This document shows positions 9,800 to 20,282 of a stretch of 64,000 nucleotides of DNA, one piece after another; the stretch's first letter is position 1, and every line of letters begins with the position of its first letter. Below the pieces are notes generated by a model. That model did not search any database and was not told the origin of the DNA. It saw only the letters and a list, made by a program, of their open reading frames with translations. The stretch spans positions 418,924-482,923 of the forward strand of contig JAAOMT010000514.1 of assembly GCA_016748015.1 (NCBI GenBank). Reading direction: 5' to 3'. This stretch comes from Geosiphon pyriformis. Its lineage: Eukaryota > Glomeromycota > Glomeromycetes > Archaeosporales > Geosiphonaceae. The position numbers were made by a program, and so were the translations under genes.

Positions 9800-11971
9800 T
9801 CAAGATCCTAATGGCTGGCTTGAGGAACTGGGGATTAGTTGATGGATTACTATTAACAATCTTCAGCTTTGTTGTGTCAGTCTTGGTCTCTGGGTTTCGT
9901 TTTGAAGTAAGTTTTGCAGCAGTGCTTGAATTTGTTGGGGCTGATAAATTACCTAAGGCTGCGGCTGATAAATGGGTTGGGACTGTGGTTGATAAATAAT
10001 GGGTGTTGTTGGCTAATAAATTGGTGGTTGATAGATTGACTGTTGTATTATAGGTAAGTAATTTGGTTAATACAGTTCTGGTGATTGATTACTGATGTAT
10101 TTGTAAGTTTGTAGTCAGCAATTGAAGTTTTAATACTGATGGCCTGATCTTTGTTCATTTAGCCATTTACAGCATTCAAACTGTAAATGTTCTTGTTTAC
10201 CACAATAGTGGCAAGCATGCATCTTCTGCTGTCACTGTTGATTGGTCAAGAATGTTAAACGCGACTGATCCTGGAACTGATTCATGTTTCCAGAATTATT
10301 GCATCATTGTGGTGGTTGATAAATTGCACAACTGTTAGCTAAGTATCTCTCTAATTTCTGATTGATAGAATCACTAAATTGTTTCAATTTGGAATCCAAT
10401 TCAGATGATCCATTTATTACTAGATTAATGGCTTGAACATGGTTAGCTTCAAGTTTAGTGGCTTCAAAATCTCTGGTGTTTATAACTGTAGCTTAAAAGT
10501 CTGCTGGATGCATTGAGTACATGTATTGGAGAATGCTACTGTGCAGTTCTCTGATGAATTGATTTAAAATTTGTGGTGCTATGAAATAATCAGCCTGTAT
10601 GGCTTGAATTTGGCATAAATTTCTGTAAAAGTGTCCTAAGTAAGTAGTGACTGTTTCATTTTCTCCTTGCTTGATAGTGGTAAAAGTGTTTGCCAATTGG
10701 TTGATGTTATTATTATTACTGAAATATTGTAGGAATGCAAGCTTGAATGCATTGAAATCCTGGAGTTTGTTGGCTAAGCTTTAATATTATAAGTCGGCAG
10801 TATCTTGGAAAAAATAAGGGATGGCTTGGAGGGCTCTTGTATCATTCTATTGATTGGCCATGATGGCTTTTTCAACATCATTGAGCCATATTTGGGTATC
10901 GTTTTCTTCACTGGTAAACTTCTCCAGTTTTGCTATTGGAGTGTAGGCCATTGGGTCTAAGTTCAGTTGTTGTTGTTGTTGTGGTGGTGGTTGTAATTAT
11001 TGTTGCAGCTGTTAAAATGGCTGTTGTGGTTGTTGGGGTGGTTGAAGTGGCTGCTGTTGAATTGGTTCAATAATTGGTTCAATTGGTGATTGATCGATGA
11101 TGATTACTGGAGGTAAGTTTTGCTGATTAATTGTTTTGGGGTTCGGATTGTTTTGAGTTTGCTGGGTTCAAATGTTCAGAGTTTCAACTTCCAGATTTTC
11201 TAAGATTGGGTTCTGGTAAGTAAATTTTTGATCTTCGGCTTCTTCTTTTTCTTCTTTCTCTGATTCCATTATTTCCCAGAGACTTGTGTTTCCAAAATCT
11301 GGTTGAGGTGACAGTAATTAGAATTTTGATGGCATTGGCAATCACAATTTAAATCCTTCAAGATAATTACCATAAGTTTCTAGTAATTCTGCTTTCTTTT
11401 GTTTACTTTGAAATGGAAGTCATCTAAATGTGGATGTTGCATGTAATGTTGACGCATCTACTGATGAGATATTGATAGCACTTCCTAATGTATAATAATA
11501 TGATGGATTGGTTGGTGATTCAACTCTGGTTTTTTTCCAAGTGAGTGATTGTATTTGTTTTGGTGTTACTGCTGGTGTTTGCAATTTTCCTTTGCCTTTG
11601 TCTGTGTAGGTAATGGAGAATTGTTGTGTGTATCTTTCAATGGTTTGATTGATTTTCCTGATAATTGGTGCGAAACTGTAGTTCCTTGGTAAGCTGGTAT
11701 GTTGAAATAATTCTGTATAAAAATTTTCTCTTGTGGATTCAATGTTAATGGTTCTTCCTAAGCAGTCTGTAATTTTATTGTTGATGTAGAAGTTAAAGAC
11801 TGATTCTGCTGGGAAGTGGTTATTATTTAATCTTAGTTGTTGACTGTACTGTTGAAACAAAAATTTGGTGAATCCTAAGTAGTTTGCTTCTATGATTTCT
11901 GATTCTGCCACTTTTGGATGATTGGTGTTGGTGTTGTTCTCTGTAGGATTATATCTCACATGAAGCACCAA
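9800..11971 (-). pseudogene. B1 gag
   Basis: An N-terminal domain (11971-11420, 183 open codons) starts in the primer-binding region without an ATG. A Gln/Pro-rich linker (about 11040-10960) follows. Next is a retrotransposon gag (capsid-like) core (about 10950-10490) with KLEKFTSEENDTQIWLNDV and the LGHFYRNL stretch. The CCHC knuckle CHYCGKQEHLQFEC is at 10213-10172. Stops replace Gln/Trp (for example near 10845 and 10785). The N-terminal domain resembles the D relic ORF at 32667-32251 (IE-YTQ). Gag would form the particle. Confidence 0.8.
10172..10213 (-). pseudogene. B1 gag CCHC zinc knuckle
   Basis: Encodes C-x2-C-x4-H-x4-C as CHYCGKQEHLQFEC. All four zinc ligands are intact in a copy that is otherwise broken. 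Nucleocapsid-type RNA binding is the known role of this motif. Confidence 0.88.
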
Positions 11972-11972
11972 A
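11955..11972 (-). other. B1 primer binding site
   Basis: Two bases inside the 5' LTR end the minus strand reads TGGTGCTTCATGTGAG. It begins with TGG, as expected for pairing with a tRNA CCA end. The first eight bases nearly match the sites of A1 (TGGTGCTCCCTG) and D (TGGTGCTCTTTG), suggesting a shared primer tRNA whose 3' end is GAGCACCA or close to it. Confidence 0.6.
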
Positions 11973-12237
11973 TGTTACAGATGATTATTTGGGGTCTTAA
12001 TTCAAATAACAAACCCATAACTTGGTGCTCAGTAACTAATCTAATGGATAATAGTGGTAATATTAGTACATTGTCTTTATCTGAAGGTTTTGATTAAGTC
12101 CTTTGTATAATGGACAGAGATTCAATATTGTCTTTCCAGTAGCTTTTCAGAATTGCAATTCCATCAAATTTCTTTTTTAGCATGGTGGCTGGTAATCTGG
12201 CAGTGATGTCCTTCTGGTAAGCTAGCTGTTAATATAT
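11973..12237 (-). repeat. B1 5' LTR, R/U5-side segment (split by A1)
   Basis: Begins TGTTACAGATGATTATTTGG and aligns with 2706-2975. It is cut at 12237 by the A1 LTR and continues at 20944. The undisturbed partner LTR reads across the break (TTAATATATATAATTC), which confirms the insertion and a 4-bp ATAT duplication. Confidence 0.9.
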
Positions 12238-12924
12238 TGTTACGGGTTGGAGTAACAAGCTAATAGATAGCAAAGAAGAACAGAATTGTAGGGTGATGGA
12301 AATAATCAAAAGGAAATTCAACTTCAAAGAGTGAATTGAATAAGTATGGATTTAATGTGCGAGATCAGTCTCATAAAATATCTCAGTTACTATACTTTTT
12401 AAAGGTAACTGGGAAATCTGAAAGTAGAGGGATAGTCTATATTGTCAACAAATGATCACACTTGATATAATTCTATGCCTCATGTTGGCACTTTTAGAAT
12501 TCAATATCAAGTATCAGATATGCTCTTCAGTCACGTTTTATTCAATAATCTTCAAATACTTTGTTTAATTGTTTCAGAAAAAAGCAGATAAACACCAACA
12601 AGAAATCTTTTATCCAAAAGATGTTTAGATACTTGAAGGTAGGGAAAAGGAAATTAGCGATAAGAGAATGTTTGAGATGAAAGTTGTTTTATTATATTTC
12701 TTTGATTGTTGGGAACATACTTTTCTATAGCTAAGAGACTCATTGCTTATATAACTATGAAAAGTGGTCAATGACCAGATCAATGATTAGGTCAATGATT
12801 AGGTCAATGGTTAGGTCATTGATCAAGTCAATGATTACTATCTAAAAATAGGTTGGCTAATTATATAACATCAGTGGCTAATACATGTGATAACTAATAA
12901 AAACTATGAGTTTTAACCATAACA
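12238..12924 (-). repeat. A1 3' LTR (687 bp)
   Basis: Pairs with 20305-20943 (639 bp). On the minus strand U3 starts TGTTATGGTTAAAACTCA. A 12-bp minisatellite (about 12836-12766) is followed directly by the TATA element AGTTATATAAGC (about 12757-12746), and an AATAAA polyadenylation signal lies further downstream (about 12547-12540). Most of the 48-bp length difference from the partner is in the minisatellite. Confidence 0.9.
12766..12836 (-). repeat. 12-bp minisatellite upstream of TATA in A1 3' LTR
   Basis: About five to six copies of a unit close to GGTCAATGATTA (plus strand). The partner LTR of the same element has only about two (20833-20856). Other A LTRs carry different numbers. Its position a few tens of bases upstream of TATA suggests an enhancer array. 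Confidence 0.85.
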
Positions 12925-13614
12925 TTATCCTCTCCAAAGAGATTGAACTCCGGCAAAATCAAACTATTTATGGGATATTCTAATTGAAGGGTTTTATTTA
13001 ACTCAAAACTAACTAGTTTGTTAAAGTCTTTTGTGGATAAAGTGTATAGTACTTGAGGCAAAATAAGCTTTGTATCCAAGAGACCAAACCTTTGTATAAG
13101 AGTTTTGGCTCTTCTGGCAATAGTCAAAACTCTTGGGACATCTAACTGTATAATGCCCAAAATTTCCACTTGTATCTCAGAAGTTGTTTTCTTTATGAGC
13201 TTTATGTCTTCTATGATTTCACCAAGGTAACCATAGAGCTCTAGTTGTCTTCCATATGACAAGTTTTTGTCTATGGGCAAGATTTCTTTAATTGTTTTTC
13301 TAATTGTGATGGAAGGTACAAGTATTGTTGCTATTATATTTTCCTATTTTGCTACCAATTTTTTCTCTTCTGGTAGTTGTTTTTTTTGGTCTGATAACAG
13401 TATGTGTTCTACTGTTGTCAGTTATTGTAGTTTGTTTTTCAATGGTCAGAGTAGCATTTGGATAGTTTTAATCCAATATTCATGAAGAGTATAAAAAACA
13501 TTTTGAATGTTTTGATCCAGAAAATAATTGTTCATGTTAATTGAAGATACCTCTGTTTTGGGAGTGGTGTATTTATTTATATTTGATTTTTGCTAATTAT
13601 TTGGGTCAGTATTA
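12894..13614 (-). pseudogene. A1 ORF3 (post-integrase ORF)
   Basis: Open segment 13280-12894 (128 codons): IDKNLSYGRQLELYGYLGE, KTTSEIQVEILGII, RAKTLIQRFGLLD, VLYTLSTKDFNKLVSFEL, then NVMVKTHSFY. Upstream (13614-13280) INMNNYFLDQNIQNVF and the RPKKTTTR-like region are frameshifted. The stop lies about 30 bases inside the 3' LTR. It can be aligned loosely with C2 ORF3 (PSNTI-K-L-EIL, IDKNL-Y, YGYLGE). No membrane segment or signal peptide is seen. Function unknown; it occupies the env position. Confidence 0.75.
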
Positions 13615-13639
13615 CCACAACTGGTAACCAATTAGGTCG

Positions 13640-14801
13640 TTTGTGATATTTTTTGAGTCACGTGCCATGAACAGGATGATTATTAAAGATTGTTTCGGAT
13701 TGATCTTGAAGAATATAAAAACCATTGTTCAAAACTTTGTTGACTATAAAGGGACCTTTTTACTGGCTAGAGAATTTATCACCATAGACATTGTCTTTGT
13801 CTGAGTGGTATTCTAAAACTAAGTCACCAACACTTAAAGAAAGTGTTTTATAAGTTTTCTTCTTTTTAAGCTTTTCTTAGAACTGTTTTATCTTTTCAAA
13901 GGCAATTATTTGTGCTTCTACAAGTGAGTCAAGAATGGTACCAAGTCTCTTTTGCAAAATGTCTTTGTAATTTCTTATTGTGATCTCTTCAAAGGGTATT
14001 GTCTTAATATCAGTTTCTATTGGTAGTGTTGCTATTCATCTATAGAGCAGATAAAAAGATTCATAACTTGTTATGTTATGATTTACAGTTCTATAAGCAA
14101 ACAAAGCTGAAGGCAGTACTTTGTCTTATAAGTTTGTTTCTTCACTTGTTTTGGCTAAGATTTTACAGTGTTCTATTAAAACATTCTACTAGGCCATTTG
14201 TTTGAGGATAATAAGAGGAGGAAAGTTTGTGACATATTCTCATTTTTCTACAAAGTTTTTTAACCAGTGTACTGAGAAAAGCTCTTCCTCTATCAGATAA
14301 AAGTTCTTTGAAACAGCCATGGTGACAAATGATATTTTCATAAATAAAATTAGTAATGGAAACTGCTGTTTAATCTGGGGTGGTTCTTGCTTCTACCCAC
14401 TTTGTAAGATAGTCAATAACTGTGATAATGTATCTGTTGCTATCAGAAGTTACTGTTAATGGTCCAACAACATCTATACCAATTCTGTCAAAGGGTTGGC
14501 CAACAGAAATTGGATGGATGTCTTCTTTGCGATTGGGTTTCCCTCTTTTTTGACAGGTATTACAGGTTTTAATGTACTCAGCAATGTTTTTTCCCAAAGT
14601 AGGCCAATAATAGCGAGCTAAAGTTTTCTGAATTGTTTTTGTTTTTCCAAAGTGTTTAGCTAATGGATCAGTGTGCATATTGTAGATCACAATTTCTCTT
14701 TCTTCAAATTTTATAACTCTCTGGGGGTGGTCAAGATCTTTTTTGTTTCTTTTGTATAGTTGGTTCTGGCAGATCAAATAGAAATTTGATTGTTTGCGCA
14801 A
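13640..14801 (-). pseudogene. A1 integrase
   Basis: From 14801: KQSNFYLICQNQLYKRN, NMHTDPLAKHFGKTKTI and CNTCQKR (HHCC zinc region), then GIDVVGPLTVT (first core Asp) and YLTKWVEARTTPD. A stop there replaces Gln. The frame resumes with NFIYENIIC, the LLSDRGRAF second Asp and LVE, then the C-terminal part with SLSVGDLVLEY near 13830 and PNWLPVVVIL near 13630. The clean part is 14801-14370 (143 codons). Confidence 0.88.
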
Positions 14802-15059
14802 ATGTTTTCTTTGCTGTCAATTGTATTCCAGTGGGTATTGTCCTTTACCCAAAAATTCCATTAAGACAGAGTAGTTGTCCAATTTTATTATCATGTTTGG
14901 TTGTGAGAGAATTACTAATAATTAAGTTGGTTTGGTTTGAGGTAGTTGTACTGTCACTAGATGGTAAGTCTAGAGAGAGCGTTAGCATTTTAATGATGTG
15001 CTTCTTTGCGATGTTGAATATCATAGTCGAATTCATCTAAGTAGAGTATTCAGTAAGTT

Positions 15060-15527
15060 ATTCTTTTATGTTCCAGCTTCTTTTTGTTGCATAACCAAAC
15101 CAAAGCTTAGTAATCTGTTACTACTAGGAATTTGGCACCAAGAAAATATTTGTTCTAATAACTAGTAGCCCATACTACTGCCAGGCATTCTTGTTTAGTC
15201 ACCAAGTAGTTTTGCTCTGCTAATGAGAGAGTTCTACTGGCATATGCTATGGCATGTTCTTTGCCATCTTCATCTTTCTGGGATAGAACAGCTCCAAGTC
15301 CATAGCCAAATGCATCAGTATGGAGGATAAAAAGTTGATCTAGATTAGGTTGCTTTAGAATTGGTTCAATAACTAGTTTTTCTTTTACAGTTTCAAAAGC
15401 TTTTTGTTGGTGTGTGCCCCAATAGTAGTTGATGTTTTTTTTGAGTAGCTGATTAAGTGAAGCAGCTATTTTGGAGAAATCCTTGACAAATTTGCGATAA
15501 TAGAAAGCCAAACCAAGGAAAGAGTGT
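15060..15527 (-). pseudogene. A1 RNase H and RT tail (left of B2 insertion)
   Basis: Minus-strand 15527-15155 begins at HSFLGLAFYYRKFVKDFSK, the RT thumb/connection that was separated from the RT at 16622 by B2. NYYWGTHQQKAFETVKEKL, then LFILHTDAFGYGLGAVLSQ with the catalytic Asp, RTLSLAEQNY-VTKQECLAVVWA. The frame is open to 15155, then stops where paralogues read Tyr-Trp-Asn. Confidence 0.88.
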
Positions 15528-16621
15528 TGTTACTCATAAAATATAAGAAGTATATTAGCATATAAATTAGCCAATCATAGGTAGACATAGTAAATGTGGA
15601 ATTCCAGAATTCCTCTTAGAGAAATTGCAGGATTCCAGAAATTGCAGGATTCTCATACAAGGAATTGCAAAATTCCAGAATTCCAGGATTTCTCTCAAAG
15701 GAATTGCAGAATTCCAGAAATTTCAGGATTTCTGACATGAAGAATTGAGGAATTGAAGAATCTTAAATATGTATATATAGCAGTAATATCAGAAGTTAGA
15801 AAATTAGTAAAGGGGACTTAGAATCAATTAGACTCATAGAATCAATTAGACTTGCAAAATCATAATTATTAAAATTAAAAAAAAAAGAGAATCAACACCA
15901 AAAATTTTTAGCTTAGTTACCACAATCTTCAAATAAATAATTATTCACTATATCAAATTCATTCTCCACTATCAAACACTTCATGTTGATGGTAACTGAT
16001 ACTTAACCATACTGGAACAATAGCTCTTGATCATGGCTATTGACAGGATACTAACTTGCAAATTGCCTTGGCTTATTTCTTATTTTCTTTTTATCTTTTC
16101 TTTATTTTTTTTATTGTCTACTAACTTGATTAAAGGATTTACTCTTGGAGAACTTACGGAGAAATAAAACTTACTAAAACAATACTTACTTTTGGAGGAC
16201 TTATGGAGGAATAAAACTTACTTAACCAATACTTACTCTTAGAGGACTTATGAAGGAATAAACTTGCTTAAACAATACTTACTCTTGAAGAACTTATGGA
16301 GGAATAAACTTGCTTAAACAATACTTACTCTTGGAGGACTTACAAAAGAACTGATGTCAGGAAACAGCACTGGTATACACTTATGGAAAATATTATACCA
16401 AGAGAATTATCAACCATTAAGCTAAGCAAGCCATTGACAAAACTATGGTTTTAGGAAACTACTGATAAACTGTTACTATTGAATCTCTGTCCATTATACA
16501 AAGAACTCAATTGGAAAACCTTCAGATAAAATACCTTCAGATTATCATCATCACCAATTACCTTAAGCACCAAGTTACAGGTTTGTTATTTTATCAACAC
16601 CCCAAATAATCACCTGTAACA
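15528..16621 (+). repeat. B2: solo family-B-type LTR (1094 bp) in A1 pol
   Basis: Begins TGTTACTCAT, ends CCTGTAACA, and runs in the opposite orientation to B1. It has CCAAT (AGCCAATCAT, near 15585), the GGAATTCC array (15598-15740) and TATA (GTATATATAGC, about 15771). It is about 220 bp longer than the B1 LTRs because of a 46-47-bp tandem array at 16139-16350 that those lack. No internal domain is present, so it is a solo LTR of a B subfamily. Flanks are GTGT (left) and GCAT (right). Confidence 0.9.
16139..16350 (+). repeat. 46-47-bp tandem array inside B2 LTR (~4.5 copies)
   Basis: Units start at about 16139, 16186, 16233, 16279 and 16325 (partial). Each begins TTACTCTTGGAGGACTTA and ends AAACAATAC. 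The first two units are 47 bp and the next two 46 bp, sharing one deletion, so the array grew stepwise. Not seen in the B1 LTRs. It lies downstream of TATA, probably in R or U5. Confidence 0.88.
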
Positions 16622-17575
16622 GCATAGTTCATAAACATTCATTGGTTGTCTAATGTTCTGGACTTTTTCAACCTTAGATGGATCAGGAAAGATTCCATTT
16701 TTTGTGATAAGATGACCAAGGAATTGGGTAGATTGTCTTCTAAAGAAAGATTTAATTGAGTTGATCTTGAGATCTGCATTTCTGAGAAGATCAAAAACCT
16801 TTTGCAAATGTATAAGGTGTTTATCCCAGATTTTTGAGTATACCATTATATTGTCCAAATAGACCAAAACAAAGTTTTCTTTCACTGATTCAAATACTTT
16901 ATCCATTAAGCATTGAAAGATGAGAGGAGCATTGGTAAGACCAAAAGGCATGACTGTGAATTCATAGATGCCATACTTGGTGATAAAAGCGGTTTTCTTC
17001 TGGCTTTCTGGATCCATCTCTACTTGCCAAAATCCAGCAGTTAGATCAATGGTTGAAAAGAAAGCAGCATCTTTGAATTGGTCTAGCATTGCATCAATCT
17101 TGAAAAGTGGGTACATGTCTCTTTTAGTGATGGCATTTAATTGGCAGTAGTTAACACAGAAGCATAGGGTTCCACCTTTCTTGGATACCATTACAACTGG
17201 AAAAGCCCATTCACTCTTGGTTTCTTGTATGAATCCAAGTTCTTTCATCCAGTTTATCTCTTTCTTGATGAACTCATCATTGCACTGATTAGATTGATAT
17301 GGCTTCAAATAGATGAGGCAAGTTTTTCTGGTGGTGATAGTGTGTTGTATCACATGGGTTTGTCCAGGGGTATCATCTTCTTTTAAGATAACTGGGCTAT
17401 TTCTAGCCAACAGATTTTTAATGTCCATCTTTTTTTCTTCTGGGGAGAGTTTTCTTTGTTCTACAACTAGTGATTGAATTTCAAGTGGTTCATTCTCAAA
17501 AAACTTTTGTACTTCTTTTAATTCTTCTCTTGGTATTAAACTAATTGGTTCCCAATCTTTGTAATAGATTTGCAT
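16610..17575 (-). pseudogene. A1 reverse transcriptase (cut by B2)
   Basis: The open frame from 17575 to the B2 junction spans nearly all of RT. The leader has YYKDWEPISLIPREEL, then the template-grip region KEINWMKELGFIQ, VVMVSKKGGTLCFCVNY, FSTIDLTAGFWQVEMD (first Asp), FVLVYLDNIMVYS (Asn at the last YxDD position) and QFLGHLITKNG. The last residues before the stop are encoded by the B2 LTR. The apparent start is inside the Gag-Pol frame, so it is not a real initiation site. Confidence 0.92.
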
Positions 17576-18460
17576 TCATTACTTGGAGAATACAAGGGTT
17601 GATTGCACCAACACCAGGCACAAGAACCATGCCACCAATAATGGTACTTGGCTTTTTTGCTAGGCTTCTGGTCAAAAGTTCTTCTTAGGATATCATAGTA
17701 GGGCCAGCAAATCAGCTTGCCATTTACAATAATTTTTTTTCTGTCAGCTTTGACATTATCCAGTGGCTTGCCATTGCTGGTGAAGGTGATATAGGCAAGT
17801 TCAGCAGTTTTTTCTTGTTCTTCTTGTTCTTCTTTATTATTACTTTCTTTATCATCTGATTCCTCTGATTGTTCTTCTTCCTGATTCTGTTTTGGTATTG
17901 AAGGGGTTGTCCAGTGGTAACACTTAACCACAATGGGCTTTTCACTACATCTGATGGTTAGCTTACAAAGTTCATAGTTAAGTAATGCTTTGGCTTTTTT
18001 GAATCATTTATTTTCAACAATAATAGTGTATTCCTTGGCTTTAGAAACTTCTATGTTAGTTTCAATGCTGATGCCATTGATATAAACAAGAACAGCTTTG
18101 GTTATGCCCAGACCTTTCTTCTTGTCACCATATACATTGGTCATTGGTCAAGAGGAAGGTTTATCAATCTTTCTCCCAATTGCTTCCAAAAAGTGTTTGG
18201 CAATGACACTAACAGATGATCCACTGTTCAGGATCAAGTTAATAAAATAGCCAGCCACTTAGGCTTTGCAAATTAATGGGGTGACATTGCTGTTGTTAGC
18301 AAGTCCAGCTTGGCGAGGGCATTTATTGGTTTTTGGTGTTTTCTTCTTGGGAATTAGAGTTTTGCAGAAATCTTTCCTGAATTGTGAGTGGGTCATTAGT
18401 TGGCCAAAGATAATGTGTGCAGGAGTTTCCATGAGATCTTTAACAACAGAACCAGATTTT
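17540..18460 (-). pseudogene. A1 protease, acidic linker and Cys module
   Basis: The protease region (about 18460-17990) has LILNSGSSVSVIAKHF near 18240: the DSG catalytic Asp is Asn. The KEYTIIV-NK tail precedes CYHWTTPSIPKQNQ, an acidic run (EEEQSEESDDKESNNKEEQE), then GKPLDNVKADRK, KLICWPYYDILRR and GSCAWCWCNQPLYSPSNECK. The second CxxC present in A0 and A2 is lost to a small deletion that also shifts frame into RT. The Cys module may bind zinc; unproven. Confidence 0.8.
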
Positions 18461-18699
18461 TGTACTATTTTTGGGGGTTCTAACTTTGGAGGATTCTTAA
18501 AGACTTTAGCCTTTGGTGGCTCATTATTATTAGCAGTTAATGTGGATGGTTTATTTGGATCTAAAACGAAATCAATCTTGGCTTTTTTCTTCTTTCTTGT
18601 TGATTCTGAGATGTTGATTGCTAGTTCATCTATGTAATGATTATTATCAGTTAAGTTAAAAGCATAAAAGAAGTTTTCTTCTGGTTGGCTTGCACTCTC

Positions 18700-19769
18700 A
18701 CTCTTTGGAAGTGCACCTACCAGTTTAAAGGCTGGTAAACTGTGGCTTTAACTAAGGGATTCTCTTCAAAGAAATTGATATTGGCATGATTGGGTCTTTG
18801 ATTAGAGGCATTGTTGTTATTGATTCTGTTGTTCTGGTTGTCATTGTTTCTAGGAACTGGAGTAGACAAAAGAGAATTGTTGCAATCTCTGGAGAAATGT
18901 CCAGTTAATCCACATTTATAACACACAGAAGGGCCATGATTTTGCTGTCTTTGGTAAAGAGGTTGCTGGGGCTGATTAAAACGGTTTTCAAATCTGGGTC
19001 TTTATGGTTGCTGGTTATCTCTGACTGCTTGGGCTAATGGTTCTAATAGCTGAGCAAGATTTGCTGTAAGTTTATCTATTAATTGTTCATTTGGATCTTG
19101 TGTCTAGGCAGCAAAAGAAGTAGCAGCCATTTGAGAAGTAGGAGCAAAAACTGGAAGTGTGGATCCCAAATGCATTCTTTGATTGTCTTCAATTCTTTGG
19201 ACAAGTTCAATGGCTATATCCATGGTGGGATTATCTTTTAAAGCCAAGAGAGGCCAAAAAGCATACGATAAATCAGTTCTCAATCCTTTTGTAAAGGAGT
19301 GAATCTTTTGCTCTTTAGTCCAGTTTCTACCAGAGTCCACATGCTTGATGAGTTTTCTGATTGCTTTGGTATATTTGGTCACAACTTCACTAGGACCTTG
19401 GATTCTTTTTTTTAATTCTATATGCCATTTGGATATTAAAATGGGGGTTCTGAATTTGTTTTCAAACCAGGTAGTGAAAGAGGTAATGTTTTCTTCAATA
19501 TTTGCTGGGGTCTATTTAACAATTCTTTGTTGAGCATCAGCATTGGTTTTTTGTGAAAACCAGGTAGCAGGGAAGCCTTGGAGGTAGCCACCAACGATTT
19601 GGAACTTGTATTCATCATCATACTGGTTTGCAGTGGTTGCTCTTTCAAAATCGTCCAACCATTCAATTGGATCTTGGGCATTACTTTTGAATAGGGGTAG
19701 TGGGGTGTTGTTTTTTTGCCCCAAAGCAGTTTGTATGCCTTGAAGGGCGGCCAGAATGTTTGTTTGCAT
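18700..19769 (-). pseudogene. A1 gag core and CCHC knuckle
   Basis: Capsid-like retrotransposon gag: ALQGIQTALGQKNNTPLPLF, DPIEWLDDFERATTANQYDD, YLQGFPATWFSQKT, then after a Trp-to-stop near 19514 the FTTWFENKFRTPI and EVVTKYTKAIRKLIKHVDS segments, and RIEDNQRMHLGSTLPVF. A second stop lies near 19107. The knuckle CYKCGLTGHFSRDC is intact at about 18923-18880. Two stop codons disable an otherwise continuous gag. Confidence 0.88.
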
Positions 19770-19775
19770 GAAGTC

Positions 19776-20252
19776 TTAGGCCATTGGTTCAGGGGTTACT
19801 GTTTGAGTGGAATGTTCTGATTCACTTAAAAAGAGATCAAAAATAAGAGCAGTTTGGTAACTTTCTTCTTCTGTTTCAAGGGGAGTTATAGTTGATTGGT
19901 AAGCAGCAACCCAAATATGTATTTGGTAATTCAGATATTCGAAATCAGGAGACTGTTGTGTGAAAGTTGTGAAGTATAAAAGCTGATTGATGCTATTATT
20001 TCTTTCTTCAAAGTTGTCTTCAAAATAAGTTTGGTCAAAATAATAAGTTGTATATGCTATATAGGTTTCAGCTGAGTGTTTGTTCAGGAACCAGTTCCAA
20101 AAGTCTTGGAATTGTCTATTAAATTGTTTTTCAAGAGAAAAGCAGATCAAGCAAAAGGACAAGAGATTAAGTTCAATAAAGTCTAAATCATTTCTGTTGT
20201 GTACTGCAAAGTGTTTTTCTGATTGCTGTGGCAGATATAAATAATCACCCAT
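19776..20252 (-). CDS. A1 gag N-terminal ORF
   Basis: A 158-codon frame from an ATG at 20252 about 50 bases inside the 5' LTR end. It begins MGDYLYLPQQSEKHF and includes QFQDFWNWFLNKHSAETY and YYFDQTYFEDNFEE. It stops just before the gag core frame (19769), so gag may be two overlapping parts or one frame now broken. The same start is present in A2 (52400) and, decayed, in A4 (about 61110). It resembles no family I know outside these elements; a matrix-like role is a guess. Confidence 0.7.
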   Translation of the reverse strand: MGDYLYLPQQSEKHFAVHNRNDLDFIELNLLSFCLICFSLEKQFNRQFQDFWNWFLNKHSAETYIAYTTYYFDQTYFEDNFEERNNSINQLLYFTTFTQQSPDFEYLNYQIHIWVAAYQSTITPLETEEESYQTALIFDLFLSESEHSTQTVTPEPMA

Positions 20253-20282
20253 ACAATGAGGAAATAAGTAAATTTTGACAAC

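Noticed and set aside
12766-12836. The 12-bp array as a CRISPR-like repeat
   Set aside because: Contiguous short tandem units without spacers, inside an LTR of a eukaryotic retroelement.
14786-15040. Recurring plus-strand frame beginning MIVCANVFFAV (14786, 48021, 55723; minus 1953-1612)
   Set aside because: Antisense of the RNase H-integrase connection in family A; no independent support.
16968-17150. Plus-strand 60-codon frames recurring opposite RT in A copies (16968, 49104, 56807 and minus-strand 687-869)
   Set aside because: They are the antisense of the conserved RT palm (same position in every copy), so conservation comes from RT.
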